64,000 nucleotides of DNA from Cryptomeria japonica (Eukaryota; Streptophyta; Pinopsida; Cupressales; Cupressaceae): contig NC_081405.1 of assembly GCF_030272615.1 (NCBI RefSeq), forward strand, positions 611,631,065 to 611,695,064, read 5' to 3'. The notes under the pieces are model-generated. The model ran no database searches and was not told where the DNA came from. It was given only the letters and a program-made list of their open reading frames with translations. Made by a program: the position numbers and the translations under genes. Positions 33,960 through 47,224 of this stretch are shown here, in pieces; the first letter of the stretch is position 1, and every line of letters begins with the position of its first letter.

Positions 33960-34071
33960 CAATGTGATCACAAATAAATATGGTTCAGGAGCCTATCAAT
34001 TGTCTACTCTAGAAGGGGAACCTCTTCATGATCCCCTCAACATCCTACACCTGAAAAGATTCCATGCCTAG
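33960..34071 (+). pseudogene. Element G integrase C-terminal fragment, part 2 (pol end)
   Basis: Encodes VITNKYGSGAYQLSTLEGEP, then DPLNILHLKRFHA and a stop at 34069-34071. This is the standard end of Tat-type gypsy pol. The apparent ORF start at 33874 lies inside solo LTR H and is not native. Confidence 0.72.
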
Positions 34072-36280
34072 TTTGTAATAGGGTGTCCCACTTTTCAAAA
34101 AGAAAAAGAAAATACAAAAAAATACAAAAAAAATACAAAAAAATGAAAAAATACAAAAAAAATAAAATGAAAAATGTCAAAATAAGTAAATAAAAATGAT
34201 TTGTCCTTTGGTGAAAAATGCTTCATGTGGCACCTTGGACAAGTACATGTGGTGAAAACCTGGAAACGGGCGCCATGTGTAAAGGGTGATTCCATTATCC
34301 CTCAGCTTCTTGTTCCCCTTCATGCTTGGTATCATGTAGTTGCTTGGCTTCTTCATCTCCATTTTGTGCCCATCGGATTTTCCTTATGCTCCATCTCATC
34401 CTTCCCATCACCTCACTTGCACTTAACATCCCCGAACATTCCACAAGGGAATTTGTGTAGTTGTTGCCTGTATATAGTTTTGTCTTAGTGTTTGTCCTTG
34501 TAAATACACTGATCTGGTCCTATACATTCCTTAGTGTACTTAGTGGTTTCCATGTTCCTTGTACATTCACATCACTTGTAGATATGTGTCAATGAGCCTT
34601 GTCCTTTCACATCAATTGATTGTCTTCGAAATCATGTCTCGTCATCTGGTATTTCAACAATCACCTTAAAGTATCTTTGTCATCGAGATTGTCCCAGGTA
34701 TCATTTTGTTGTCATGTCCTTTCATCCAATCATCGGTCTGTGTAGGATACATCCTTTATCAGGATAGACATCATCAAATCTAGTTCGTTAGTTATCCTTT
34801 TGACAAAAGATATTTGAGGCACTCAAGTTGGATTTTTTTTTTTTAATCTTTTGTTATCTTTTTGAACTTAGTTGTTTTGTCTCCTTGTTACCATGGTCAT
34901 TCTATATCACAATGTGCTATGAGTGATGGAACTAGGGGCATGGTCTTGTTTTATTTTTTTTGCATGTGTTTTCTTGATGTTCCCTTGTTGTTCCCCCATG
35001 AGGTCTTGACTGTCTCACAGTACACTGGGGCACATCTTTTGCTTATGGTTTGTCTAGTATTATTTGCCTCAGTGTCTTTGTGACCCTATGTGATGCTAGA
35101 CTAACCTTTTGTGTTTTTGTTGTGTAAGTACATGCATTGACTGTGAAATCACCTTGGATCCTTATATCTTGGTGCCTCACATACAATGCTAAATCAAAGT
35201 AAGTGCTCACTACATGGAAACCCATTTCCAAGGTTGTTCATTCTCTATGATCATTTTCATCTATATCTTTCATTGCATTGTGTGCGTCTGGTTCTTTTTC
35301 CTTATTGATCATAATTGTAAATGCACACTTGTCCCTATGTCTTTTATCCTTAGTGGTGTACTTACTGAGTGATCTTTGGAGCAATATTAATTTCAGCCTT
35401 CATGGCCATCAGGTATTTGTTGCATTTGCATCCACCTTGGCACTACATGCATATCATCCTGCATCACATATATATTAGCACATAATCCATATGCATACAT
35501 AACATGATCATCCATATGCATACATTATAACACATAGATGTACATATCTCATCCTGTAATATCATATGCACATGTCAGAATCTCATCATCATCGTGCATA
35601 TATCCATATAGTCCTACATAATGAACATTTTCCTAGAATCATCACACATACATCCATGTCATAGATATAAGCACAAGTCATAAGAATCAACACATAAGCA
35701 CATCTCATCTTACATCACAACTAGGTCAGTACATATCATATACACATAATCACATCATAGGAATTCATGTACATAATAATGAACATCATGCACATGCATC
35801 ACATCGTACATCACACACATGTTAGTCCATCCATACATACATCATAATCCATATAAACATCATGACATGCACATGTATCATAAAATCATAAAAGTGACAT
35901 ACACATAGTATGGTGAACAAATCTCCATCATATATATATCAACAAATGTATCCACAATATATGTACAATACATCAAATGCTTGAACTACATCATATGGTA
36001 CATCAATATCTCAAAGAATAGGGTACATAAATAAATCATAATAAAATAATGGAGTACAACACTCATACTAAATCCCTGCATGGTGTATAATGAATAAATG
36101 AATCTTTTGATGTGTATGGTACATCAAAAATAATCTTAATCTAGTTTGAATATGGTACAAATCCTGCTCTTGGGATGGCTCGGTTGGGCTCTACTCCATC
36201 CAAGGTCCCTATCCCTATCCCATGGTTCCTTGATCCTATCCTTGTGATCCCTGTGCAGATCCCATGGCTGACCCTGTAGA
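34072..36280 (+). other. Element G 3' region: A-rich block and CAT-rich low-complexity DNA
   Basis: Directly after the pol stop is an A-rich run (34095-34190) built of ATACAAAAAA-type units. From about 35440 to 36000 the sequence is a loose array of CATACAT, CACATCAT and ATATGCA words. No gene is supported. Such long spacers between pol and the 3' LTR are common in Tat-lineage elements. Confidence 0.5.
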
Positions 36281-37121
36281 GTGTTCACTCTATCTCAAGT
36301 GGGTGCTCTAGCTAGATCCATCAATACTCCAACTAGATCTCCTTGTCTCCCCATTGGATCCTTTGTTGTGGGAGGAGCTCATCCGCCTGGTCATAGGGGG
36401 TTGCCACATATGCCTCTCTTTATGAGGGAGGGATGGTTTCCTTGTATATCACCTTGTACCACCTTGCCTTATGTGACAACTCGTGAATCTCATTTAGTTG
36501 TCTCTCAATCAATATAACAACTAGTGTCCCCTCTCCTCCTCCTCCTCCTCCTCCAATCCTCTTTGCCTCATCCCTCTCTTGTTGATAGTGGGAGGTCCTC
36601 TCCTTCATCTTCTACCACACATGCTCAATGATGTCCCTGGAAGGAACTGTAGTGTCTGTATCCTAACAGATACTGTCCCTCTCTATTTATAGTTGTGCCC
36701 TATACCATGCAAGCTGATCTCGCTCTTGTGTAAGCTAGGATATTTGTATTGTGGCATCTCACACTCATTTCTCCACCCTAGTTAGTGCATCCTACAAAGA
36801 CTATATTCATGCTACCAGGTCTATAGGTGCAAAAGATCCCTCCCCTTCTCTTCTCTCTACCTCCTCTATCCCCCTCCTCTCTTAGGTACCTGTTTCCTTA
36901 TACCCTTTGCCTGTGTCGAGGCTTGGGCACACTCATCAATATCCATGGCCTCGACTATGTCCTATCCAACTCCTCCCTCTCCTCCAATGGTAACTATCCT
37001 AGTCTCCCTGTCTCTCCTCCTCTGGGTCCTGAATGTCATTGTCGATGTTTCTAGTACCCCCTATCCCTCCTAACCACCACTATTGCCACTACTATTTCCC
37101 TTTAAGTGGGCTATTAGGTGT
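36281..37121 (-). other. Arg/Glu-rich continuation of the antisense ORF
   Basis: On the minus strand, the PMD frame continues past a TAG at 37122 into low-complexity sequence rich in Arg, Glu and Gly, including a run of CTC triplets on the plus strand (36532-36552). It may be the C-terminal tail of the PMD protein; stops are frequent and no domain is recognised. Confidence 0.35.
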
Positions 37122-38280
37122 CTACTCTGACCCCTTAGCTTGTGCCTCGCTCTTCCTGACTACTAGTGGTGCCAATCCTGTCCTGCCAACTGCTCCTGAT
37201 CTCCTATAGGCCCACCATGTTGTATATGCATTTGTGACTCCAAGATCTATTGGACCTATCCTAGGATCCCATGCTGTAGGGACTAGCCAGGTCCACTCTA
37301 CAATCAAGATGAACCTATCTAATGATGGCCCAAACTCAGCCACTCTCTCCCTTGTGACCCATCAAAACTCGTGGTTTGGCTTCGACACATCCTGCACAAA
37401 CCAAAACTGTCATTGAACTTGATATAGCCCGTACCTTTGAATAACATACTACCACCAACTAATAATGTAAATAGGAGTGATAACATAAGAGATACATCAT
37501 GGATCCTTTGCCTAGCATATAATGCCCATATAGGGCCTCCATGTGATATCATCAACATCAACTCTATCAAGAGCTACCCTCTAATGATCGATATCATCAA
37601 CCTCCTCATAATTCAACCCCTCACACCAACTATACACCATGGGCTCCTTGGCCCTCCTATCTTTCTTGCCTACTGGTCATGTCATCGCAATTTTCTCCTA
37701 GGCCCAAAATTGTAGCAGTATAATGTAACAAAAGCTATGACCTTTATGGTAGAAAATATCATGTAGCTCCCTATATAACTCTGCCAAAACTACTATGCCC
37801 CAGGTCATGGGTCGTACTGCATCCACTCCATTAATCACAACCTATATCATACCTAATACTACTCATTGGTCGTCTCTGTTTGGAAAAATGAACCCACTGA
37901 CAAATGCACACAAATAAAAGTATATGCATCTATCTGGCGATGTCCATCTCAATGTCTGATCTAGTGATATATTTCCATGGTGGAATATAATGTTGGCTGG
38001 ACTACCAGTCATTGTATTGCATCATTCATAGGTGCTCTTTGCAATCACTTGCACACCTTGAATTGGTATCCTAAGGATCATGTAAACATCCTTGCTAGTC
38101 ACGGTGATCTCTTCGGTCTACAAGTGGAACGTAGTTGTGTCACTCCTCCACCTCTCTACCAATGCAGTAATCATAACCATATGTGCCCTAATATGGGTAT
38201 CCTTGCAAGATGTCTGAGCCCAATCGCGTTGATCCTAGCCTAGTTTGCCTCACCTAACTGATTTTCAACTTGCAACATAG
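37122..38280 (-). pseudogene. Antisense plant-mobile-domain (PMD) ORF inside element G
   Basis: A single minus-strand frame runs from about 38280 to 37122 with no frameshift but more than ten stops. In order it shows VMITALVERWR (38180-38140), TTTFHL then a stop, TEEITVTSKDVYMILRIPI (38110-38058), FVSGFIFPNR (near 37890), WGIVVLAELYRELHDIF (37800-37750), YIILLQFWA (near 37710), QFWFVQDVS (37407-37382) and LGVTNAYTTWWAYRRSG (37240-37190). This spacing of W-R-x-x-x-x-T-F-H-L, the I-T-V-T-x-x-D-V strand, the YREL helix and the final V-T-x-x-Y-x-x-W-W is that of the plant mobile domain (PF10536). Antisense PMD ORFs between pol and the 3' LTR are known in Tat-lineage elements such as Grande and Ogre. 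Function there is unsettled. Confidence 0.8.
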
Positions 38281-39285
38281 GAAATCTCCTCTCCTGACTC
38301 ATCAACATATCCATGCTCCACTACAATCAACCTACAAGACATGTCAATTTTTCATCTAACTTTTATTCTATGTTCCTTTTTTCCCTCAAGAGGTCAAACC
38401 TACCACTTTTGGTGGCATTCCTACTTTTTCTTCCCTTCTTGGTGTTCCTACCATTTCTAGTGGCAATCCCAGTGTTGTATGTATGACTGTATGGACACCA
38501 TGTCCTTCCCTTTCTTCCCCCATGGGATTGCATTCCTGCTATTAATCCTAATATCTCTATCTAGGCTAGTGGGAATGAGATCCCATAGTTCTTCTACCCG
38601 CAGGAACATATTCCCGCACCTTTTCATTGCATTCTCGCCTATGAGGGAATGCATTCCTGAACTCACCCCTTTTCTTATTCTATTTTCCTACCCAAACCTA
38701 CTCCCAACACGTGAGTGATGCCCATCGTTTATGCACTCACTCTCATGGAACACGAAACTGATGGAATGTTGTGTTACATCCTATCTATGGTAATAAATGC
38801 GCAAAAATGAAAAGGAAGGTCCAAGTTTTTCAAACTCACCTGGCCATCCGATCGGTGGTTCCATCTGACACTCGCCACAACATCAATGTGGTGCCTCAGT
38901 GTTTGTCTAGTTTCCATCTCATCTGGGTGTGCAAAAGCTCTAGAATGCAACAAAAGGCTCAAGGATCTCTCATTTTATCTCTAGTGCACGATAAAAGTTA
39001 ATAGTAAATTTTTAAATTTGCTAATTTAGGGCCTTCTAATCCCTTATTTTTTACCATCTTGGTCTCTTTGGGACTTTTTTTTGCAACATTTTGTGTTGTC
39101 TTTCCATTTGTTTACTGGAGCAATGTTTCTTTCAAGACCCCATCCGATCCTTCCGTTCCGACCCATCCTCTCGAGGGGGCATTACTAACTCTTCCTTTGT
39201 CTTGTTGCTAGGGTATTTGTTGCCCTTTTTTCTTCAAGTTATACATGTCTTCTTTTCTTTGTATTGATGCTATTCTAGCGCGACT
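38281..39285 (+). other. Element G 3' region between PMD ORF and polypurine tract
   Basis: About 1 kb, no supported ORF on either strand. The part near 38350-38700 has repeats of GGAATGC, GGTGTTCCTACC and similar words of uncertain meaning. If the PMD ORF is transcribed from the minus strand, its promoter should lie here, but I see no clear TATA element. Confidence 0.4.
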
Positions 39286-39301
39286 GCAAAGAGGGGCAAA
39301 A
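39286..39301 (+). other. Polypurine tract of element G
   Basis: GCAAAGAGGGGCAAAA, directly before the 3' LTR start TGTAGACACTT at 39302. Confidence 0.75.
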
Positions 39302-39542
39302 TGTAGACACTTATATTGGATTAATTAATTCATTCAAATATAATCCCTTTGGTCACATATATTGATTGAATAATTAATATTATTTAATTGATTATTACAT
39401 ACCCTTTGGCTGAATTAATTCAATTAATCAAGCCATGTCCAATTAATTAATTAATGTGTCACATAGAACATTTTAATTAACTAATTCCCCTATCATTCTT
39501 ATATTAAACAAAATAAATATGTTATCTATTTTATTTAATTCA
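39302..39542 (+). repeat. 3' LTR of element G, left part
   Basis: Matches the first part of the 5' LTR (31094 onward). It ends at TTTAATTCA, where element I begins; ATTCA (39538-39542) is its left target duplication. Confidence 0.83.
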
Positions 39543-39770
39543 GGTAAGTGCACCAAGATGGGGGACCAAAAAAGTGACAAATTTGTTTTTGGCCCCCATC
39601 AAGCCTTATGGCGCATGCCAAATAAGGCATGCACCAAATAGGGTTGGCATGCCGAACCTAAGGTCTGGTTAGGCCATTTGTATTTGGCATACGCCAAATA
39701 AGGTGAACGCCAAATAGGGCGAGCGCCGGATTTGGCATGTGCCAAATGGTTTTGCATTATGACAAGTGCA
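39543..39770 (+). repeat. Left TIR and subterminal CCAAAT repeats of element I
   Basis: After the 30-bp tip there are at least five short repeats of the type GGCATGCGCCAAATAAGG (near 39609, 39628, 39648, 39686, 39703), closing with TTTGGCATGTGCCAAATGG (near 39739). Each is nearly a palindrome around the GGC(A/G)YGYGCC core. Clustered subterminal repeats of this sort are typical transposase-binding regions. Confidence 0.7.
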
Positions 39771-39965
39771 TTTTTATTGGAAACTACAACTTTGTCTATG
39801 TTTTTCTCTCCCTGTCTTCAAATATATACATAAAATATTTCATTTAAGTATAAGAAAGAGAGTGGTTTCAAATCTCTAGGAGTTATAATGGAGATTCTAG
39901 TTTTTAGAGTATTCACATAAATTTTAGACTTAGTTAAATTTCAGTAATCAACATGCTTGTATCAA
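39771..39965 (+). repeat. Left inner arm of element I
   Basis: Unique-looking 195 bp whose inverse lies near 47225-47420; for example TCTCTAGGAGTTATAATG here corresponds to CATTATAACTCCTAGAGA there, and TCAGTAATCAACATGCT to AGCATGCTGATTACTGA. The matching arm shows the element can form a long hairpin. Confidence 0.7.
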
Positions 39966-40314
39966 CATTCTCTCTCTCTCTCTCTCTCTCATGTCTCCCT
40001 CTCTTTCCTTGCATTCTCCCTCTCTCTCTCATCCTCAACCCCTACCTCTCTCTTTCTCTCTCTGGTATCTCCCTCTCTTTTTCTCCTCTTGCACTTAGGC
40101 TTTATCTCCCTCTAGTCTCTCCCTCAACCCCCACCTTCCTCCCTCTCTATCTTTATCACTCTCTCCATCCCTCCTTCTCTTCACCCCTCTCTCTCTCTCC
40201 CCCTCTTTGGTTGATGGAAAGAAAGACAAATACCAAGGATAGAGAGAGAAAGTGAGAGATGTAGAGGGAGTGGTTGATAGAAAGAAAGGAAAATACCAAT
40301 GATAGAGAGATCCC

Positions 40315-40381
<67 letters not shown>

Positions 40382-40498
40382 GGAGGGGTTAAAGGAAATA
40401 GAGGGGTGTATCAATAAGTGATGAAAAAAGAGGTAGAGATCAAAGGGAGAGAGAGATTAAGTGAAAGAGGGAGGTAGGGGTTAAGGAAAAGAGAGAAC

Positions 40499-40584
<86 letters not shown>

Positions 40585-40876
40585 AAGTACAAGAGAGAGA
40601 GGGGGATTTTGAGGGAGAGAGAGGGGTGAAGGAAAGAGGGAGTGATCTAAGAGAGAGAGAGACTAAGTGAGAGAGATGGAGGGAGGAAGGGGTTGATGGA
40701 AAGAGAGGTATACACTAGGAAGAGAGTCCATAGAGACACTAAGTGAGAGAGGGGAAGGTAGGGGTTGAGAAAAAGAGAGGGAGAGACTTGAGAGAGATAA
40801 CACTACCTTCCTCCTTCCCTTTCTCTCACTTGAGATCTCTCTCTCTCAAACCCTCCCTTCCTCCATCTCTCTCAGT

Positions 40877-40923
<47 letters not shown>

Positions 40924-42275
40924 ACAACTCCTCTCTTCCTCCCTCCCTCTCTCTCACATGGTATCTCTCTATCTCTATCTCCAGTATCTTCATCTCTTTT
41001 TGTTAACCTCTCTCTCTCTCAACCCTTAGTTCCTCCCTCTCACTACGGCTATATCTCTTAGGTCTCTCTCTCTCTCTCTTAGGCCGAGCTTGGGAGGGAG
41101 AGAGAGAAAGGGGAGAGAGAGGATGGGGGAGGGAGAGATACTTGAGAGAGAAAGAGAGGGTGATAGGAAGAGATAATTGAGAGAAAGAGAAAGGGAGAAT
41201 GAGAGAAAGAAAGAGTGTTAGAGGGAAATAGAGAGAGAGAAAGAGAAAGGGAGGGGGAGGGAGAGAATGTGAGAGAGAGATGCTTGAGAGAGTGGGAGAG
41301 AGAGAGGTGGGGAGGGAAAGAATGAGAAGGAGAGAGAGGATGGAGGAGGGAGAGAGGAAAAGAGATGGAAAGAATAGGAGAGGGGGAAACCTAAGAGAGG
41401 GGGAGAGAGAGAGTGTGTATGTGTGAGAGAGAGAGGAAGAGAGAATTGAGAGAGAAAGAGAAAGGGAGTGGGAGGGAGAGAGGAAAAAATAGTTAGAGGG
41501 AAAGAGAGAAAGACTTGAGGGAGAAAGAGAAAGGGAGGGGGAGGGGGAGAGAGAGAGGGAGAGAATGGGAAAGAGAGACACCCGAGAGAGGGGGAGAGAG
41601 AGAGGGAGAGAGAGGGAGGGAGAGAGGGAGAAGGAAGATTTAGGATGGGGGAAGGAGAGATGGAAAGAGGGAATGAGGGAAAGAGAGGGAGAGAATGGGA
41701 TAGAGAGAGAAACTTGAGAGAGGGGGAGAGAGGAATAAATAGAGGGTGAGAGGAAGAGAGACTTGAGAGAGAAAGAGAAAGGGAATTTGGAGAGAGGGAA
41801 AGAGGGAGAGAGACTTGAGAGAGAAAGATTAAGGGAGGGGGAGTTAGAGAGGGAGAGAATGGGAGAGAGAGAGACACCTGAGAGAGGGGGAGAGAGAGAG
41901 ATAGGGGAGAGAGAGGGGGGAGAAAATAATGGGAGGGAGAGAGGTCGAGGAAAGAGAGAGGATGGGGGAGGGAGAGGGAAAGTGATGGGGAGAATGGGAG
42001 AGAGGGACACCTTAGAGAGGAGAGAGAGAAATATAGGGTGAGAGGGAGAGATACTTGAGAGAGAAAGAGAAAGGGAGTGGGAGGTAGAGAGGGAAAGAGA
42101 GAGAGAATTGAGAGAAAAAGAGAAAGGGTGTCAAAGGGAGATAATGGGAGAGAGAGAGACACCTAAGATAGGAGGAGAGAGAGAGAGATAGAGAGAGAGA
42201 GGGTGAGAGGGAGAGAGACTTGAGAGAGAAAAGGGGGAGGGAGAGGGAGAGAATGGGAGAGAGAGAGTGAACACA
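39966..42275 (+). repeat. Pyrimidine/purine microsatellite block of element I
   Basis: Polarity switches three times: CT-rich (39966-40204), GA-rich (40205-40800, with pure GA runs at about 40320-40377 and 40501-40580), CT-rich (40805-41085, with a CA run at 40898-40926) and GA-rich (41090-42275). Long Ser/Leu/Pro frames here are artefacts of CT repeats, not genes. Mirror-symmetric purine runs of this length favour triplex DNA. Confidence 0.85.
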
Positions 42276-44163
42276 TGATTGGGCCCTTAGGATCCCATAT
42301 GACCCTTTACGACACCATATGACCCTTTTTAACATCCTAGAACACAACATGACCCCTTAGGACAATATGATGTCCTAATGGGTCATATGGTGTCCTAAGG
42401 GGTCATATGGTGTTCTCACACGTGTGGGCCCTTAGGACCCCATATGACCCCTAATGACACCATATGACCCCTTAGGACACCATATGATCTTTGAGGACAC
42501 AATATGACCCCTTTTAACATCTTAGTACACGACATGACCCCTTATGACACCATATGACCCCTTAGGACAAAATGACATTCCTAATGGGTCATATGGTGCT
42601 CTAACACATGTGTGGGCCCTTAGGACACCATATGACCCTTAATGACACTATATGACCCTTGAAGACACCATATGACCATTTTTAACATCAGAGTACATGA
42701 CATGACCCCTTATGATGCCATATGACCCCTTAGGATAATATGATGTCCTAAGGGGTCATATGATGTTCTAACACATGTGTGGGCCCTTAGGACCCCATAT
42801 GACCCTTAATGACACCATATGACCCCTTAGGACACCATATGATCCCTTAGGACACCATATGATCCCTTAGGGTTATACAATGTCCATAAGGTGTCCTGAG
42901 GGGTCATATGGTGTTCTAACACATGCGTGGCCCCTTGGGACCCTATATGACCCCTAACGACACAATGTGACCCCTCGGGACACCATATGACTCCTTATGA
43001 CACCATATGACCCCCGAGGACAATATGATGTCCAAAGGGGTCATATGGCATTCTAACACATGTGTGGGTCCTTAGGACCCCATATGACCCCTAACAACAC
43101 CATATGACCCCTCAGGACACCATATGACCCCTTAGGACCATATGATGTCCATATGGTGTCCTAAGGGGTCATATAGTGTCCTAACACATGTGTGGCCCCT
43201 TAGGACCCCATATGATCCCCAACGACACCATGTGACCCCTCAGGACACCATATGACCCATTATGACACCATATGACCCCATATGACACCATATGACCCCA
43301 TAAGACAATATGATGTCCTAATGTGTCATATGGTGTCCTAAGGGCTCATATGGTGTCCTAAGGGGTTATATGGTGTTCGAACACATGTGTGGGCCCTTAG
43401 GACCCCATATGACTCCTAACAACACCATATGACCCCTTAGGGCACCATATGACCCTTGAGGACAACATATGATCTTTTTTAACATCCTAGTACACGACAT
43501 GACCCCTAAGGACAATATGATATCCTAATGGGTCATATAGTGTCCTAAGGGGTCATATGGTGTTCTAATACATGTGTGGGTCCTTAGGACCCCATATGAC
43601 TCCTAACAACACCATATGACCCTTGAGGACACCATATGACCCCTTTTAACATCCTAGTACATGACATGACCCTTTATGACACCATATGACCCCTTAGGAC
43701 AATATGATGTCCTAATGGGTTATATGGTGTTGTAAGGGGTCATATGGTGTTTTAACACGTGTGGGCCCTTAATACCCCATATGACCCCTAATGACACCAT
43801 ATGACTCCTTAGGACACCATATGATCCCTTAGGACACCATATAACACCTTAGGACACCATATGATGTCCATATGGCATTCTAACACATGTGTGGCCCCTT
43901 AGGACTTAATATGACCCCTAACTACACCATGTGACCCCTCAGGACACCATAAGACCCCTTATGACACCATATGACCCATTAGGACAATATAATGTCCTAA
44001 GGTGTCATATGGTGTCCTAAGGGGACATATGGTGTCTTAAGGGGTCATGTGGTGTTCTAACATGCATTGGTCCCGAGGACACCATATGACCCCTGAGGAC
44101 CATATGATGTCCATATGGTGTCCTAAGGGTTCATATGGTGTTCTAACATATGTGTGGCCCTAA
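42276..44163 (+). repeat. CATATG/CCTTAGG palindromic minisatellite, block 1
   Basis: A roughly 20-bp monomer, CCATATGACCCCTTAGGACA, recurs dozens of times. Higher-order units of about 130-200 bp are marked by ACACATGTGTGGGCCCTTAGG (starts near 42603, 42772, 43184, 43382 and others). Within each unit the monomers face one way first and then flip to the inverse form TGTCCTAAGGGGTCATATGG. The monomer itself joins two palindromes, CATATG and CCTWAGG. Confidence 0.88.
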
Positions 44164-45737
44164 TGGGAATGGGTATGGGATAGACTAGCCAAGTCTGCTC
44201 CTTGATCCTCTCCTTGGATCACTAGATGTTTCTACCACACCCTAGGGTATCTAGGAATTCCCTTGCTTATGGAATCCCCTGACCTTGCCCAATCCACCCA
44301 CCAACAATTTGTGATTTTCCTCCCTAAGTCACATCTACTCTCAAGCACCTAGAACCCTCACATAGGCTAATAAGGGTTTAGCTCCTTCTTCACCTTCTTA
44401 GATCCTAGAAAGGTTAGGATAGGTCTCTAACATGGTTATCCATCCATTCATGTGCCCCCAAGAGGTCTTAACCTTCCAATTCCTTACCGATCTCACTATT
44501 TTGCTTTTTTCCTACGAAAAAAAAAACACAAGGAATGTGCCCAATTAGGTCTCCAATCTGGACTTCTAGGGCTCCCTCTTGCAAACGATGCACATACTTG
44601 TGAAACTTCCCAAAAGGACTGATAATCATTTGGCAAGGGCTCAAATATTTTTCTAGTTTTGGGCCTCTAAGTGTTCGTACACTGCCCTAGGTTAATTTTG
44701 GGGTTTTTGAGGGTTTTTACAAGGGTTTTAAGGCCTGCCTGGGTCATAGTGATTGTTTAGTGACTTTGCCACCTTATCTAGATTGGTGGAAGCTCCTCCT
44801 TCTCAAAAATTGTGCTTCACACATCCCTTTACACCTCCTCAAAAGGGTGCCTCCCTCCTTGTCTTACCTTGCTCTCATGGACCTCTGCAACTTCAACCCT
44901 TCCTAGTCGGGCACAGTCTAGTCTCGCCTAGGAGTGGGTCTTTGAAAGACTTCCCTGCATCTTCAAGGGCCCTAATTGCTTTGAAGTAATTTAAAAGGTC
45001 TATACTCCTATTCCCCATTGTTTCATGGTGATTCCACAATGGGGATATGAGTTATCATTCCATATCACAAAATAGTCCAAAACAGGACAGTGACAGAGTA
45101 CTTCACAAAAATAATTACAAACACACAAAAACCTGCACAAGAACCTACCCTAAGTGCTCAAAATGAAAGTATAAATGCAATTCAAGATTCAAAACACCCT
45201 TTAGTTCATAAAACAATCTATTATCAACCTGTTAATGCTTCATTTGTGCCGACTGGCAACAAAAACCCAGTCACAGTCAAGGTCTTTACTCTTGGCCATA
45301 CAAATCTGACATCCAACCCATCATTTTAGGGTTTGAAACCATATGTAGCATCCTTTCCTTGGTCTGTGTGCCAAAATTAGGGTTTTCCATGCTAAGCTAA
45401 GGTTTTTGACCTATTAGGTGGAAAAGTTGCTTGACAACTTTGAAAAGTTGTCATGCAACTTTTTACAACTTTTGAGCAACTTTTCCAAAGTTGCTTTTCT
45501 TAACTCCTAGGCCTACATTGGGTTATCCTATGGGAACCACCATGCTAAAAGGACCCCAAACTCATTAATGGAACACATAACCTCTCTTCCATAGGAAATG
45601 AGAACCTAGGACCTAAATTAGGACCTAATTAAGACTAATGAGCTCATTGCTCTTATTACATTTACAATGGCTTCTTAAAGAAGCAAAACACCAACAAAAA
45701 CCAAAAGGAGGAAGACCTTATAAGGGTGCTCCTACAC
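44164..45737. other. Non-repetitive segment interrupting the minisatellite
   Basis: About 1.57 kb without minisatellite monomers, between GTGTGGCCCTA and ACACCAGGCCCCTT. No convincing ORF is present. It contains a hairpin-prone cluster at 45421-45500 built on AAAGTTGC and GCAACTTT in both orientations. It could be an insertion into the array or the ancestral core of element I; I see no clear terminal repeats or duplicated flank. Confidence 0.45.
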
Positions 45738-46355
45738 CAGGCCCCTTAGGACCCCTTATGATCCCTAATGACACCATGTGACCCTTTATGATACCATATT
45801 ACCCCTTAGGTCAATATGATGTCCTAATGGGTCATATGGTGTCTTAAGGGGTCATATAGTGTCCTAAGAGGTTATATGGTGTTCTAACACATGCCTGGCC
45901 CCTTATGACTCCATTTGATCCCTAACAACAACATATGACCCCTCAAGACACCATATGACCCCTTAGGACAACATATGACCCATATGGTGTCCTAAGGGGT
46001 CATATGGTGTTCTAACATATGTGTGGCCCCTTAGGACCCTTTATGACACCATATTACCCTTTAGGTCAATATGATGTCCTAATGGGTCATATGGTGTCTT
46101 AAGGGGTCATATAGTGTTCGAGGTCATATGGTGTTCTAACACTTGCCTGGCCCCTTATGATTCCATTTGATCCCTAACAAAAACATATGACCCCTCAAGA
46201 CACCATATGACCCCTTAGGACAACATATGACCCCTTAGGACAACATATGAACCCTTAGGACAATATATGATCTCTCCTAATGAGACATATGGTGTCCTAA
46301 GGGGTCATATGGTGTTCTAACACATGTATGGCCCCTTAGGACACCATATGACCCT
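45738..46355 (+). repeat. CATATG/CCTTAGG minisatellite, block 2
   Basis: Same monomer and orientation switching as block 1. Unit markers such as ACACATGCCTGGCCCCTTA fall near 45893, 46016 and 46139. Two successive units (about 45745-45900 and 46020-46150) are close copies of each other, indicating recent unit duplication. Confidence 0.85.

Positions 46356-47224
<869 letters not shown>

Noticed and set aside
41003-42162. Long minus-strand open frames of over 300 residues
   Set aside because: The proteins are only Ser, Leu, Pro and Phe repeats from CT-rich DNA; several frames are open at once, as expected of a dinucleotide repeat.
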